Made by a program: the position numbers and the translations under genes. 64,000 nt of DNA from Parvularcula lutaonensis (GTDB taxonomy: Bacteria; Pseudomonadota; Alphaproteobacteria; Caulobacterales; Parvularculaceae): contig NZ_BMXU01000001.1 in NCBI RefSeq assembly GCF_014651915.1, positions 1,247,501-1,311,500 of the forward strand. Direction: 5' to 3'. The notes under the pieces were generated by a model. It saw only the letters and a list, made by a program, of their open reading frames with translations, had not been told where the DNA came from and ran no database searches. This document shows positions 54,859 to 64,000 of this stretch, piece by piece (positions within the stretch are counted from its first letter, which is position 1; each line of letters opens with the position of its first letter).

Positions 54859-56208
54859 ATGCCGAAGAATGCCCCCTCCTTTGCCTGTCAGGCCTGCGGA
54901 AGCGTCTACGCCCGCTGGCAGGGACGCTGCGACGATTGCGGCGAGTGGAACACTGTCGAGCCCGAACAGGACGCGCTCGCCGCGCCGGGCTCGGGAAAGA
55001 AGGGAAAGGCCCGCGGCCTGCCCCTCGAGAGCCTTGCAGGAGAGAGCGCACCGCCGCCGCGCTTCAACACCGGCGCGCAGGAGTTCGACCGCGCGCTTGG
55101 CGGCGGGCTTGTTCCGGGTTCGGCGCTTCTCGTTGGCGGCGATCCGGGCGTGGGCAAGTCGACGCTCCTTCTCCAGACCGGTGCGGCGATCGCGCGGTCG
55201 GGGAAGAAGACGGTCTATATTTCGGGCGAGGAGGCTCTCGACCAGATCCGTCTGCGCGCTGAGCGTCTTGGCGTCGCGAAGGCGCCAATGCAGCTCGCGA
55301 TCGGCACCGCCCTCAAGGACGTGATGCAGACCGTCAAGGCCGCAAAGCCCGATGTCCTGATCATCGACTCGATCCAGACACTCTGGTCCGACGACATCCC
55401 CTCGGCCCCCGGCACGGTGACGCAGGTCCGCGCCTGTGCATCGGAGCTCACACGCTTCGCCAAGAACGCAGGCTGCACGGTGATCCTCGTTGGCCATGTG
55501 ACAAAGGAGGGCCAGATCGCCGGCCCGCGCGTGGTCGAGCACCTTGTCGATGTCGTTCTCTACTTCGAGACAGAGCCGGGGCGCAGCTTCCGTTTGATCC
55601 GTGCCGTGAAGAACCGATACGGCCCGGCGAACGAGATCGGCGTATTTGAAATGCGCGGAGAAGGGCTCGCCGAAGTCTCGAACCCCTCGGCCCTGTTCCT
55701 CGGTGATGCCGACGAGGACACGCCGGGCACAGCCGTCTTTGCCGGGACCGAAGGCTCGCGGCCCCTCCTCTGCGAGTTCCAGGCGCTGGTCCTGCCAAGC
55801 CAGCTCGCGCAGCCGCGGCGCGCGGTGGTCGGCTGGGACTCAGGTCGCCTGTCCCAGCTCCTCGCCGTTCTCTCGGCACGGTCCGGCGTCGATTTCGGCC
55901 GAGATGATGTCTTTCTTTCCGTGGCCGGAGGTTTGCGTATTACCGACCCTGCCGCCGACCTTGCCGCGGCCCTTGCCCTGATCTCGGCCAAGGAAGGCAT
56001 CGCACTGCCCCAAGGCACCACGGCATTTGGCGAGATCGGCCTTTCAGGCAGGATCCGCCGCGCAGCGCAGGGGCCCCTCCGGCTCGGGGAGTCCGCCAAG
56101 CTCGGCTTTGTCCGCACGGCTGGCCCGGCGGACATCGAGAGCGATGCCATCAAGTGCATCCCCCTCGACTCCCTGCGTGCCGCGGCGGATTGGCTGACCG
56201 GCACTTGA
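54859..56208 (+). CDS. radA: DNA repair protein RadA
   Basis: A 449-residue RecA-like repair ATPase. A C4 zinc finger opens the protein (FACQACGSVYARWQGRCDDC), the Walker A is GGDPGVGKSTLL, and the RadA-specific KNRYGPANEIGVFEM follows. A Lon-like C-terminal domain lies at about 330-449. It helps branch migration in recombination. It is the first gene of radA-cvpA-purF. Confidence 0.96.
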   Translation: MPKNAPSFACQACGSVYARWQGRCDDCGEWNTVEPEQDALAAPGSGKKGKARGLPLESLAGESAPPPRFNTGAQEFDRALGGGLVPGSALLVGGDPGVGKSTLLLQTGAAIARSGKKTVYISGEEALDQIRLRAERLGVAKAPMQLAIGTALKDVMQTVKAAKPDVLIIDSIQTLWSDDIPSAPGTVTQVRACASELTRFAKNAGCTVILVGHVTKEGQIAGPRVVEHLVDVVLYFETEPGRSFRLIRAVKNRYGPANEIGVFEMRGEGLAEVSNPSALFLGDADEDTPGTAVFAGTEGSRPLLCEFQALVLPSQLAQPRRAVVGWDSGRLSQLLAVLSARSGVDFGRDDVFLSVAGGLRITDPAADLAAALALISAKEGIALPQGTTAFGEIGLSGRIRRAAQGPLRLGESAKLGFVRTAGPADIESDAIKCIPLDSLRAAADWLTGT

Positions 56209-56239
56209 TCGAGAGCGAGAGAGCAGCAAGAGGAAGAGC

Positions 56240-56761
56240 GTGAGCCAGTTCGACCTCCTCGTCCTTGTCATCATCGGCGTCTCGGCCCTCATCGGCTGGT
56301 ATCGCGGCGGCGTGCGCGAGGCAGTGACCCTGGGGGCGATCGCAGCGGGGTTCCTTGCAATCAGCCTCTTTGGCGGCATGGCGACGAGCGCTGTCGACGG
56401 CACCATCGGCAAGCTCCTCGTGCTGGCCGGTTTGTTCCTCGCCGGAGACACGGCGGTGTCGATTGCGGGCTCCATACTGGTGCGGAAATACCTCGGTCGC
56501 GACAAAAAGCGCGGCGACCGAATCGCAGGCGCAGCCTTCGGCATCCTGCGTGGCTGGGTCCTCGCAGCTTTCGTGCTGTTTTCCGTGCTGGTCTACCACG
56601 AAGGCGCGCCGCGGCCGCAGATGGTGGAACGAAGCCTCTTCGCCCCGGCGCTGGAGGCGACGGCTGAGGCTTTCCTTCGCAAAGCTGATGTTTCTGTCAC
56701 GGAATTGTCAAAGCGGTCTTTTCGGTCCATCTCCCTCTCAGCCGAGCCCACCGGGACCTGA
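56240..56761 (+). CDS. cvpA: CvpA family membrane protein
   Basis: A 173-residue protein with four hydrophobic helices and the family opening FDLLVLVIIGVSALIGWYRGG. CvpA is required for colicin V production in E. coli, and its normal role is in envelope homeostasis. It starts with GTG after AAGAGGAAGAGC and lies 3 bases before purF, the common gene order. Confidence 0.9.
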   Translation: MSQFDLLVLVIIGVSALIGWYRGGVREAVTLGAIAAGFLAISLFGGMATSAVDGTIGKLLVLAGLFLAGDTAVSIAGSILVRKYLGRDKKRGDRIAGAAFGILRGWVLAAFVLFSVLVYHEGAPRPQMVERSLFAPALEATAEAFLRKADVSVTELSKRSFRSISLSAEPTGT

Positions 56762-56764
56762 GCC

Positions 56765-58270
56765 ATGCAGCATGTTTCGAACTTCCTGCGCCGCGAGCGA
56801 AACCGCCAGCGGACGCAACCCCTGTTGCCGCGCGCCCTCAACGAGGAATGCGGTGTTTTCGGGATCATCGGCCATGACGGGGACGCCGCGCCGATCATCG
56901 CGCTGGGCCTCCACGCCCTGCAGCACCGGGGCCAAGAAGCCGCAGGCATTACCACCTATCACGAAGGCCAGTTCTATTCGGACAAGCATCTCGGCCTCGT
57001 CGCCGAGCATTTCCACGGCGAGGAAGTGCTCTCCAAGCTCAAGGGCAATGCCGGGATCGGCCACACGCGCTATTCGACGACCGGCACCGGGGGCCTGCGC
57101 AATGTCCAGCCGCTCTATGCCGATCTTGACCGCGGCGGCATCGCGATCGCCCATAACGGCAACCTCACCAACGCCCGGACCCTGCGCCAGCAGCTGATCT
57201 CCAAGGGCTCGATCTTCCATACCACCAGCGACTCAGAGCTTTTCGTGCAGCTGACGGCGCTGTCCCGTGGCCTGACCATGAGCGACAAGGTCATCGACGC
57301 GGCCCGCGCTGTGGAAGGCGCCTATGCGCTGACCGTACTTACCCGCGACGCGCTGATCGGCGTACGCGATCCCGTCGGCATCCGTCCCCTCGTGCTCGGC
57401 AAGCTCGGCGATGCCCATGTGCTGGCGTCCGAGAGCTGTGCCTTCGACCTCATCGGCGCCGAATTCATCCGGGACGTGGAGCCGGGCGAAGTGGTCATCT
57501 GCGGCAGGGACGGTTCGCTGACCTCGCGGCGCCTGACCGCCGAGGTGAAGAACCCGCGGCCATGCATCTTCGAGCTCATCTATTTCGCGCGACCGAACAG
57601 CTTCGTGGATGGAGAGAGCGTCTACGAGATCCGCAAGCGGCTGGGCCGTGTCCTGGCCGAGGAATCGCCGGTGGAAGCGGACATCGTCTCGCCCATCCCG
57701 GACTCAGGCGTTCCCTCCGCGATCGGCTTCGCCCAGGCGAGCGGCATCGACTACGAAATGGCGCTGATCCGCTCGCACTATTCGGGCAGGACCTTCATCC
57801 AGCCCGACCAGAAGATCCGCGAAATGGGCGTGGCTCGGAAGCACTCCGCCAATATGGGCGTGGTGAAGGGCAAGCGCGTTGTCCTTGTCGACGACAGCCT
57901 CGTCCGGGGCACGACGTCGAAAAAGATCATCGAGATGATCCGCGATGCGGGCGCGAAGGAAGTCCACCTGCGCATTGCCTGTCCGCCGATCACGCATCCT
58001 GACTTTTACGGCATCGATACGCCGTCCAAGGAGGAATTGATGGCCGCCTCGCACACGGTCGAGGAAATGCGCGACATCATCGGCGCGGACAGCCTCTCGT
58101 TCCTCTCCCTCGAGGGGCTCTACAAGGCGCTCGGCAAGGGGCCGCGGGACAATCTGCGCCCGGCCTTCACCGACCACTGCTTCACCGGCGATTACCCGAC
58201 GCCGCTCTCGGACATGGCGAACACGGCCGAGAAGATCGAGCAGCTGAGCTTCCTGCGCGAGGCACGCTAG
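56765..58270 (+). CDS. purF: Amidophosphoribosyltransferase
   Basis: A 501-residue enzyme of the first purine step, making phosphoribosylamine from PRPP and glutamine. The nucleophile is Cys29 in NEECGVFGI, so about 28 residues are probably removed as a propeptide. The N-terminal hydrolase has GIGHTRYSTTG and AHNGNLTNA. The C-terminal part has the PRPP loop VVLVDDSLVRGTTSKKI. Length fits the family. Confidence 0.96.
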   Translation: MQHVSNFLRRERNRQRTQPLLPRALNEECGVFGIIGHDGDAAPIIALGLHALQHRGQEAAGITTYHEGQFYSDKHLGLVAEHFHGEEVLSKLKGNAGIGHTRYSTTGTGGLRNVQPLYADLDRGGIAIAHNGNLTNARTLRQQLISKGSIFHTTSDSELFVQLTALSRGLTMSDKVIDAARAVEGAYALTVLTRDALIGVRDPVGIRPLVLGKLGDAHVLASESCAFDLIGAEFIRDVEPGEVVICGRDGSLTSRRLTAEVKNPRPCIFELIYFARPNSFVDGESVYEIRKRLGRVLAEESPVEADIVSPIPDSGVPSAIGFAQASGIDYEMALIRSHYSGRTFIQPDQKIREMGVARKHSANMGVVKGKRVVLVDDSLVRGTTSKKIIEMIRDAGAKEVHLRIACPPITHPDFYGIDTPSKEELMAASHTVEEMRDIIGADSLSFLSLEGLYKALGKGPRDNLRPAFTDHCFTGDYPTPLSDMANTAEKIEQLSFLREAR

Positions 58271-58511
58271 ACGCACCGACGTGGCGATGCGGCGGACATG
58301 GATCGGGCCGGTCGCGGCTTTTCGGTCCTCATTGGGGAGCAATCCCGGGATCGCGGGCGTGAAGCGGCCTTCATCGCGGCACCCGGTGCGAGCCTTTGAG
58401 AAGGAAACTCTCTCTGCGCGGGGCCGAGGGCATGGGGCTTCGCGCCAAGCGTTCTATGCGCTTCGTCGCATCCGGGTTGCTTCGGAGGGCTGACGGCGCC
58501 AATTCGGTCCT

Positions 58512-60491
58512 ATGCAGGTCAGCCTTCTCGGAACGCTTCTCCTCGTCCTCGCCGCGGCTGCGGCCGGGGTCATGGCCGTGGCCGGTCTTGTCCCGTCGCG
58601 GGACAGGAGGGTGCACGCGATCGCGGCCAGCGCGGCGACCGCGCTCCTGATGGCCATCGGCGGAGCCTTTGCGCTGCTGATGTACGCATACAGCCAGACC
58701 GATGTCAGCCTGCTCAACGTCTTCCTCAACAGCAACTCCCTGAAGCCGATGGTCTACAAGCTGACCGGGACCTGGGGGAACCACGAGGGCAGCCTGCTGC
58801 TGTGGCTCCTGATGCTGGCCGGTTTCGGCGCAGCGATGGCCCATTCCAGGGGCGGAGCGCCGGAAATGCGCAGGCTGGCTCTCGGCATCCAGGGGCTTCT
58901 GACCCTCGCCTTCCTGCTCTTCGCGATCCTGACCTCAAGCCCGTTCGAGCCCTATCCCGCCGACTGGCCGACGCCGGTTGATGGGCAGGGCCTCAATCCG
59001 CTGCTGCAGGACATCGGCCTCGCGATCCACCCGCCCACGCTCTATGTGGGTTATGTCGGCCTTTCGGCCGTCTACAGCTTCACTATCGCGGCGCTGATCC
59101 GCGGCGAACTCGACCAGGACTGGGCCCGTGCCGTGCGGCCGTTTCTCCTGTTCGCATGGGCCGCGCTGACCCTCGGGATCGGACTCGGGGCCTTCTGGGC
59201 CTATTACGAACTGGGCTGGGGCGGGTTCTGGTTCTGGGACCCGGTGGAGAATGCCTCGCTGATGCCTTGGCTTGCCGCGACGGCACTCCTGCACTGCGTG
59301 ATGGTCGTCGAACGGCGCGATGCCCTGAAGCCGTGGTGCGCGGCGCTGGCGATCCTCGCCTTCGGCGCATCGCTCCTCGGTGCCTTCCTCGTCAGGTCGG
59401 GGATCGTCACCTCGGTCCATGCCTTCGCCAATGACCCCGAGCGGGGCGTGGTGCTTCTCCTGCTCTCGGTCCTGTTCACGGGCGGCGGCTTCCTGCTCTT
59501 CGCCCTTCGCGGCTCGAAGCTCGTCAAGAACGAGGCTTTCGAACCCGTCAGCCGCGAGGGCGCGCTGGTCCTCAACAACCTGCTCTTCTCGGTTCTGTTG
59601 TTCACGGTGTTTCTCGGCACCTTCTGGCCGACGGTGGTGGAAGTTTCGTCAGGGACCCGGATCTCGGTCGGCCCGCCCTATTACAACCTCATGGCAGCGC
59701 CGCTGACGCTCGCCATGGCGGCAGCGCTGGCCTTCGGCTTGCTCATCCCGTGGCGGAAGCGTGGCCGCGGCGCCTGGGTCCGGCCCTATCAGCTCATCCT
59801 CGGCGCAGGCCTCCTCCTCGCCAGCGCCGCGACGCTGGTGCTCGGCGGCTCGCTTCTCGCGTGGATCGGTTTTGCAGCTTCGATCATCGTCTTCGGCGGC
59901 GTCGTCGCTGACCTCCTGCGCAAGGCCGGCCTGCCGGGAGCGGATGCTTCGGAAGCCCTCCGCCGCCTCGCCAACCTGCCCGGCCGCAGCGTCGGCGCTT
60001 TGCTCAGCCATCTCGGCCTTGCCCTTCTCATCCTCGGGGTGACCTCGGCGTCGCTCTTCCAGACCGAAGTGCGGACCGCCCTGCGCCCCGGCGAAAGCGC
60101 CGAGATCCGCAACCTGACCCTGACCTTCGTGTCGACCGAGATGCGGGCAGGCCGGAACTACCTCGCAGAGACCGACCGCTACACGGTCGAGCGGGATGGC
60201 AAGGTGATCGCCGAGCTTTACCCTTCTCGGCGCTATTATCCGGTGGCGGATGAAGGGACGACCGAAGTGGCGATCACCCGTGTCGGGCTCGGCAATCTCT
60301 ATCTCGCCTCGGCAGGCATTCGCGAAGACAAAGACCTGCGGATGGTGCGCGCCTATGTGCATCCGCTGATCCACCTTCTGTGGTCAGGAGCCCTGCTCGT
60401 CGCGATCGGCGGCTTTGTCGCCGCCTTCTCTCCGGGAACGAAGCGCCAGCAAAAAGAGGCGGAGCCGAATGCCCCGGCGGTGCCCGCATGA
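58512..60491 (+). CDS. ccmF: Cytochrome c heme lyase subunit CcmF
   Basis: A 659-residue polytopic protein of System I cytochrome c maturation, which attaches heme to apocytochrome c in the periplasm. The tryptophan-rich heme-handling motif WGGFWFWDPVENASLMPWL and NSLKPMVYKLTGTWGNHEGS are present, with about fifteen hydrophobic helices. A large periplasmic loop lies near the C-terminus. ccmE is not upstream, and ccmH follows directly with a 4-base overlap. Confidence 0.95.
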   Translation: MQVSLLGTLLLVLAAAAAGVMAVAGLVPSRDRRVHAIAASAATALLMAIGGAFALLMYAYSQTDVSLLNVFLNSNSLKPMVYKLTGTWGNHEGSLLLWLLMLAGFGAAMAHSRGGAPEMRRLALGIQGLLTLAFLLFAILTSSPFEPYPADWPTPVDGQGLNPLLQDIGLAIHPPTLYVGYVGLSAVYSFTIAALIRGELDQDWARAVRPFLLFAWAALTLGIGLGAFWAYYELGWGGFWFWDPVENASLMPWLAATALLHCVMVVERRDALKPWCAALAILAFGASLLGAFLVRSGIVTSVHAFANDPERGVVLLLLSVLFTGGGFLLFALRGSKLVKNEAFEPVSREGALVLNNLLFSVLLFTVFLGTFWPTVVEVSSGTRISVGPPYYNLMAAPLTLAMAAALAFGLLIPWRKRGRGAWVRPYQLILGAGLLLASAATLVLGGSLLAWIGFAASIIVFGGVVADLLRKAGLPGADASEALRRLANLPGRSVGALLSHLGLALLILGVTSASLFQTEVRTALRPGESAEIRNLTLTFVSTEMRAGRNYLAETDRYTVERDGKVIAELYPSRRYYPVADEGTTEVAITRVGLGNLYLASAGIREDKDLRMVRAYVHPLIHLLWSGALLVAIGGFVAAFSPGTKRQQKEAEPNAPAVPA

Positions 60492-60841
60492 TCGCGCTTC
60501 TCTCGGCCCTGCTCCTCGCCCTCACCCCGGCGCAGCAAGCCCGGGCGGACGCGATCTTCAAGGATATCCGTTGCGTCGTCTGCCAGAACCAGTCGATTGC
60601 GGAATCCGACGCGGAACTCGCCAGGGTCATGCGCGCGCTCGTCGAGGAGCGGATCGCAGCTGGCGACACCGACGCCGAGGTGAAGGCCTACCTCACCGCC
60701 CGCTACGGCGAGGCCGTCCTCCTGACCCCCACGGCTTCGCCCAAGAACTACGTTCTCTGGGCAGGTCCGGTGCTGGCTCTCATGCTGGGGGGCATTTGGG
60801 CCTTCTCCCTTTTTCGGGGCAGCGCTAAAGCGCGCGAGTGA
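60488..60841 (+). CDS. ccmH: Cytochrome c maturation protein CcmH (CcmL type)
   Basis: A 117-residue thiol-disulfide protein that presents apocytochrome c to CcmF. The signal peptide (1-20) precedes the redox pair in DIRCVVCQNQSIAES (Cys29, Cys32); a C-terminal helix anchors it (about 94-110). Its ATGA overlaps the ccmF stop. The ccmG thioredoxin gene that commonly separates them is missing, and no ccmI follows. Confidence 0.93.
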   Translation: MIALLSALLLALTPAQQARADAIFKDIRCVVCQNQSIAESDAELARVMRALVEERIAAGDTDAEVKAYLTARYGEAVLLTPTASPKNYVLWAGPVLALMLGGIWAFSLFRGSAKARE

Positions 60842-61443
60842 TGCGTCTTCCAAGACTCGCCAGACGGGCCCTCGCGGCCGGGTTCATCTCTCTCCTCCTC
60901 CTGGTGGCGGGCTTTTTCGTGTTCGCCGCGACCCTTCCCCGGGCAGACGAGGCGCCGCTGGCAGGTCTCGACCCCGCCCGGGCGTCGGAGCGGGGGATCG
61001 TCGTCCTGACCGGTGGCGGCGGCCACAGGATCGAGGAGGGACTGGCGCTTCACGCGAGGGGCCTCGGTGACCGGGTCCTGATCTCAGGCGTCAATCCACG
61101 GACGACGAAGAGCGACCTGGCGCCGATGGGCGATCCCGAGCGGCTGGCCTGCTGTGTCGACCTCGGCCCCTATGCCCGCACGACCCGCGGCAATGCGATC
61201 GAAAGCCGGGACTGGCTGCGGCAGAACGGATACACCACGGCGCTTCTCGTGACGTCGGACTTTCACCTCCCCCGCGCGACCATCGAGCTGCGCCGGTCGG
61301 CACCTGAAATCTCCGTGATCGGGGTTCCCGTCGCTAGCGTTTCCGCGCCAGAGCAGGGATGGATGAGCAAAATCTCCGCCTGGCGGCTGCTCGTCGGAGA
61401 ATATCTGAAGTATCTTGTCGTCCGCATGCGGTCGATCATCTGA
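60841..61443 (+). CDS. YdcF/ElyC-like DUF218 membrane protein
   Basis: A 200-residue protein with one N-terminal helix (about 11-30) and a DUF218 domain: ERGIVVLTGGGGHRIEEGL, then TRGNAIESRDWLRQNGYTTA and LLVTSDFHLPRA. Members include SanA/ElyC, linked to envelope integrity and lipid-carrier processes. The ATG shares bases with the ccmH stop (TGATG); a GTG one codon earlier is possible. Confidence 0.83.
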   Translation: MRLPRLARRALAAGFISLLLLVAGFFVFAATLPRADEAPLAGLDPARASERGIVVLTGGGGHRIEEGLALHARGLGDRVLISGVNPRTTKSDLAPMGDPERLACCVDLGPYARTTRGNAIESRDWLRQNGYTTALLVTSDFHLPRATIELRRSAPEISVIGVPVASVSAPEQGWMSKISAWRLLVGEYLKYLVVRMRSII

Positions 61444-61450
61444 GCCCCGC

Positions 61451-62149
61451 ATGACCCGACTGCGTTCGATCCTCTTTGTCCTGCTCATGTTCCTGTTCGC
61501 GATCGTGACAGGCCTGGTCGCCTGGCCTGCGCTGTTCAAGCGCGAGTGGTCGCTTGCAGTTTCCAAATTCTGGACCCGCGGCACGCTCTGGCTGCTGAAG
61601 GTGCTTTGCGGTATCCGCGACGAGGTCAGGGGGATGGAGCACCTCCCCACGGGGCCTGCCATCATCGCCGCCAAGCACCAATCGATGTGGGAGACCCTGA
61701 AGCTCACCACGATCCTCCCGCGGCCTTGCTTCGTGCTGAAGAAAGAGCTGAAGGGCTGGCCGATCTTCTCCTGGTTCGCGATCGCCAACGGTTTCATCTT
61801 CATCGATCGCGAGGCAGGGGCCAAATCGCTCCGTGACATGACGAACCAAGCCAAGGAGCGGCTGGCCGAAGGCGCGCAGATCGTCATCTTCCCCGAAGGC
61901 ACCCGGAGCGCGCCCGGAGAACGCCTGCCCTACCAGCCGGGCGTCGCGGCGCTGGCCAAGGCGCTGGACGTCCCCACCGTTCCCGTCAGCCACAATTCGG
62001 GGGAATACTGGCTGCAACCGGGGCCGATCAAGAAACCCGGCACCATCATCATGACCATCCACCCCCCAATCACGGATGTTTCCAACCGCAAGCAGTTCCT
62101 CCGCGCGGTGGAAGCGGCGATTGAGGGAGAAGAGGAGACCGCTGCATGA
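61451..62149 (+). CDS. plsC: 1-acyl-sn-glycerol-3-phosphate acyltransferase PlsC
   Basis: A 232-residue membrane acyltransferase that makes phosphatidic acid from lysophosphatidic acid. The catalytic HX4(D/E) motif is in AAKHQSMWETLKL, with Glu in place of the usual Asp, a form common in alphaproteobacteria. FIFIDREAG, and VIFPEGTRSAPGE follow as the further blocks. An N-terminal helix anchors it. Confidence 0.93.
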   Translation: MTRLRSILFVLLMFLFAIVTGLVAWPALFKREWSLAVSKFWTRGTLWLLKVLCGIRDEVRGMEHLPTGPAIIAAKHQSMWETLKLTTILPRPCFVLKKELKGWPIFSWFAIANGFIFIDREAGAKSLRDMTNQAKERLAEGAQIVIFPEGTRSAPGERLPYQPGVAALAKALDVPTVPVSHNSGEYWLQPGPIKKPGTIIMTIHPPITDVSNRKQFLRAVEAAIEGEEETAA

Positions 62150-63066
62150 CAGAGAACAGAGCGCCGCGCCGTATCATTGTCGGCGCATTCGCCATTTTTG
62201 CCGTCCTCGCGGTCCTTTACACGATCATGTGGAACACCGGCGCGCGAAAGATGAAGGAAGAGATCGCCGCCTTCGCAGCGCGTGAAGCCGAGGCAGGCCG
62301 GAGCTTTACCTATGACCGCATCGATGTCGCCGGCTATCCATTCACCCTGCGCGGAAAGGTACGGAACCTGATCTGGGCGAGCGATCTCTACCGTTTCGAC
62401 GCAGAGGACGTGACGATCGCGACCCTGCCCTATGACCCGAGCCGCATCATCTTCGCACCGCGCGGCAAGAGAACCCTGCGGATCGGCGACGAAGCCTACG
62501 ATCTCCAATCGGACGACCTGCGGTTCAGCCTCGAACCGAATTTCGTGGTGATGGAAGGCCACGGGCTGATTCTGACTGGCAAGGACCGCGCGATGGCGAT
62601 CGGCGACGTGATCGCCAACTCCCGGCGCCTCGGAGGGGGGAGCGCCATCGCCGTGCAGATCAAGAACTGGTCTTTCGGCGGCGAGGCCGATGCGCGGATG
62701 ACCTATTTCAACCTCGCCGCATCGCGAGAGAACGGTGTGCTGACGATCGCCGGCATGTCCGCTGGCATTGGCGAGGGCGAAGACACATCGCCCACCCAAA
62801 TTCAGGGACAAGGCACGCTTTCGGCCAACGAGGAAGGCGTCCTCGATGGCCGCCTCGATCTCAAGCTGAAGAACGAACGCCCCCTGCTCACCTTGCTGGG
62901 ACGCACCGCCGCGTTTGACCCGTCGACCATGGACACGGCGGCGAGCCTTCTCGGCGCCGTCACCAATCAGGGCACAAGGGAGATCGAGCTGCCGCTGGTC
63001 ATCGATGGCGGCGACCTCAAGCTCGGGCCAGTGAGCCTCGGCGAGTTGCCGCCGGTCAGCCTCTAA
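62146..63066 (+). CDS. DUF2125 family exported protein
   Basis: A 306-residue protein with one N-terminal membrane helix (about 12-30) and a beta-rich periplasmic region, recognised as the alphaproteobacterial DUF2125 family by FTYDRIDVAGYPFTLRGKVR and the closing LPLVIDGGDLKLGPVSLGEL. Function unknown; the fold may be related to lipid-transfer proteins of the AsmA type. It overlaps plsC by ATGA and faces hisC with a 4-base overlap. Confidence 0.82.
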   Translation: MTENRAPRRIIVGAFAIFAVLAVLYTIMWNTGARKMKEEIAAFAAREAEAGRSFTYDRIDVAGYPFTLRGKVRNLIWASDLYRFDAEDVTIATLPYDPSRIIFAPRGKRTLRIGDEAYDLQSDDLRFSLEPNFVVMEGHGLILTGKDRAMAIGDVIANSRRLGGGSAIAVQIKNWSFGGEADARMTYFNLAASRENGVLTIAGMSAGIGEGEDTSPTQIQGQGTLSANEEGVLDGRLDLKLKNERPLLTLLGRTAAFDPSTMDTAASLLGAVTNQGTREIELPLVIDGGDLKLGPVSLGELPPVSL

Positions 63067-64000
63067 CGCGAAAAGCTCTCCGATGCTGCGAGGAAGGCGT
63101 CGTTCGCCTCCCTGCTGCCGATCGAGACCCGAACGAAATTCGGCAGGTTCGAGCTTGAAAGGCCACGCACGAGAACACCGTGATTCTCCTGGTGCTGAAG
63201 GAAGTGCTGCGCCTCGGCCGTGTCAGGGAGTTCGACAAGAATGAAATTGGCCATGGTCTCACGCACCGTGAGGCCGTGGCCGCGCAGGGCCTGGACCAGC
63301 CGGGCCATCTCGCTGAAATTGTGACGCCTGTTGCGCTCGACGAAATCCTGGTCGTCAAGCGCCGCCTCTCCCGCGACGAGGCCCGGAGCCGTGACGTTGA
63401 AGGGACTCCGCACACGGTTGAAGACATCGATCACCGAAGGCGGTGCATAGGCCCAGCCCACACGCATCCCACCGAGACCATAAATCTTGGAGAATGTCCG
63501 CGTCATGACGACATTGTCGGCGCCAGTCGCGATCGCCTCTCGCACGAAACCGGTGCCGGGATCATAGTCCGTATCGAGAAGATACTCGGCATAGGCACCG
63601 TCGAGGACCAAGAGAATGTCCTCGCGAAGGTTTTCTCTAAGCCGGCCGATCTCTTCGTTCGGCAGCAGCGTACCCGTCGGGTTGTTCGGGTTGGCGAGGA
63701 ACAGGACCTTGGTCTTCTCGGTAACCGCGGCCAGCAGAGCATCGACGTCGGCGACGAGGTCGTCCTCCTCGGCCTGCACCGGCGTGCAGCCTTCGGCCAT
63801 GGCGCAGAGCGGGTAGTAGCTGAATCCGTGTTTCGTCATCAGCACCTCGTCACCCGGCTCGGTGAAGCAGCGCACCGAGAGGCTGAGCAGCTCGTCAGAA
63901 CCATTCCCGCAGACAAGATGATCCGGGTTGAGATCATAGACCTGCCCAAGCTTCTCCCGCAGGGCCGTGGCCGATCCATCCGGATAAAGATGAAGCTTGC
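63063..64000 (-). CDS. hisC: Histidinol-phosphate aminotransferase, 5' end outside the window
   Basis: The C-terminal ~312 residues of a PLP-dependent class II aminotransferase, running off the right edge of the window. LYPDGSATALREKLG and VCGNGSDELLSL near the edge, NPNNPTGTLL, LDGAYAEYL and the PLP lysine in RTFSKIYGLGGMRVGWAY match HisC, which may also serve phenylalanine/tyrosine synthesis. The start is not visible. Confidence 0.9.
   Translation of the reverse strand, partial: KLHLYPDGSATALREKLGQVYDLNPDHLVCGNGSDELLSLSVRCFTEPGDEVLMTKHGFSYYPLCAMAEGCTPVQAEEDDLVADVDALLAAVTEKTKVLFLANPNNPTGTLLPNEEIGRLRENLREDILLVLDGAYAEYLLDTDYDPGTGFVREAIATGADNVVMTRTFSKIYGLGGMRVGWAYAPPSVIDVFNRVRSPFNVTAPGLVAGEAALDDQDFVERNRRHNFSEMARLVQALRGHGLTVRETMANFILVELPDTAEAQHFLQHQENHGVLVRGLSSSNLPNFVRVSIGSREANDAFLAASESFSR

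Overview
This is a GC-rich, densely packed stretch of bacterial chromosome, most likely from a marine alphaproteobacterium of the Caulobacterales/Parvularculales/Hyphomonadaceae type. The clade evidence is a MipZ division-site ATPase, an alphaproteobacterial-type small heat-shock gene behind a ROSE-like RNA thermometer, the zapA / 6S-RNA-like / 5-formyl-THF cyclo-ligase arrangement, radA-cvpA-purF, Coq4, DUF2125 and a BolA domain attached to PurL. No phage, insertion sequence, CRISPR array or toxin-antitoxin locus was recognised. The window is mostly core metabolism and cell maintenance. Genus-level placement is inference.

Layout. 0-10 kb: CBS protein, rhomboid protease, a tandem-PilZ protein, a GYF-like protein and an OmpR/EnvZ pair; facing them on the minus strand are bamB, a TPR membrane protein, tRNA-Trp, a SnoaL-like protein, a J-domain membrane protein, mipZ and a SPOR protein; panC reads away from that group. 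10-22 kb: trigger factor, a very large exported beta-propeller/amidohydrolase, a lipoprotein, tRNA-Leu, nnr, dprA, and a minus-strand trio (exported methyltransferase-like lipoprotein, SCP2-like protein, alpha/beta hydrolase). 21.5-27 kb: hsp20 with heat-shock promoter and thermometer, a LysR regulator divergent from a small secreted protein, an MFS transporter, an unknown gene with a near-consensus Fur box, a repeat-rich intergenic region, a four-cysteine mini-protein and an aspartoacylase-family enzyme. 27-36.6 kb: rpmG, a PEP-CTERM-like surface protein, purQ, a degraded sterol-desaturase-like pseudogene, a GH16 glucanase, a serine hydrolase, NnrU, and a PurL-BolA fusion gene carrying an extra ~100-residue insertion.

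37-45 kb: HtrA protease; an FMN riboswitch driving ribD-ribE-ribB-ribH-folE; minus-strand ruvC-ruvA-ruvB-ybgC. 45-53 kb: a minus-strand central-carbon block (tkt-gap-pgk-fba) running on through a bacterial PH-domain protein, coq4 and thiE. 53-64 kb, mostly plus strand: a coiled-coil protein, zapA, a 6S-like RNA, 5-formyl-THF cyclo-ligase, radA-cvpA-purF, then a tightly coupled run ccmF-ccmH-ydcF-like-plsC-DUF2125, and the 3' part of hisC on the minus strand.

Points that stand out: the PurL-BolA fusion and the PurL insertion; two genes (ribD and the PH-domain gene) for which CTG is the only plausible start codon; the RpoH-type promoter plus ROSE-like thermometer before hsp20; an apparently iron-regulated unknown gene; and several intergenic inverted repeats. 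All calls were made by reading the sequence and its translations; nothing was searched against a database.
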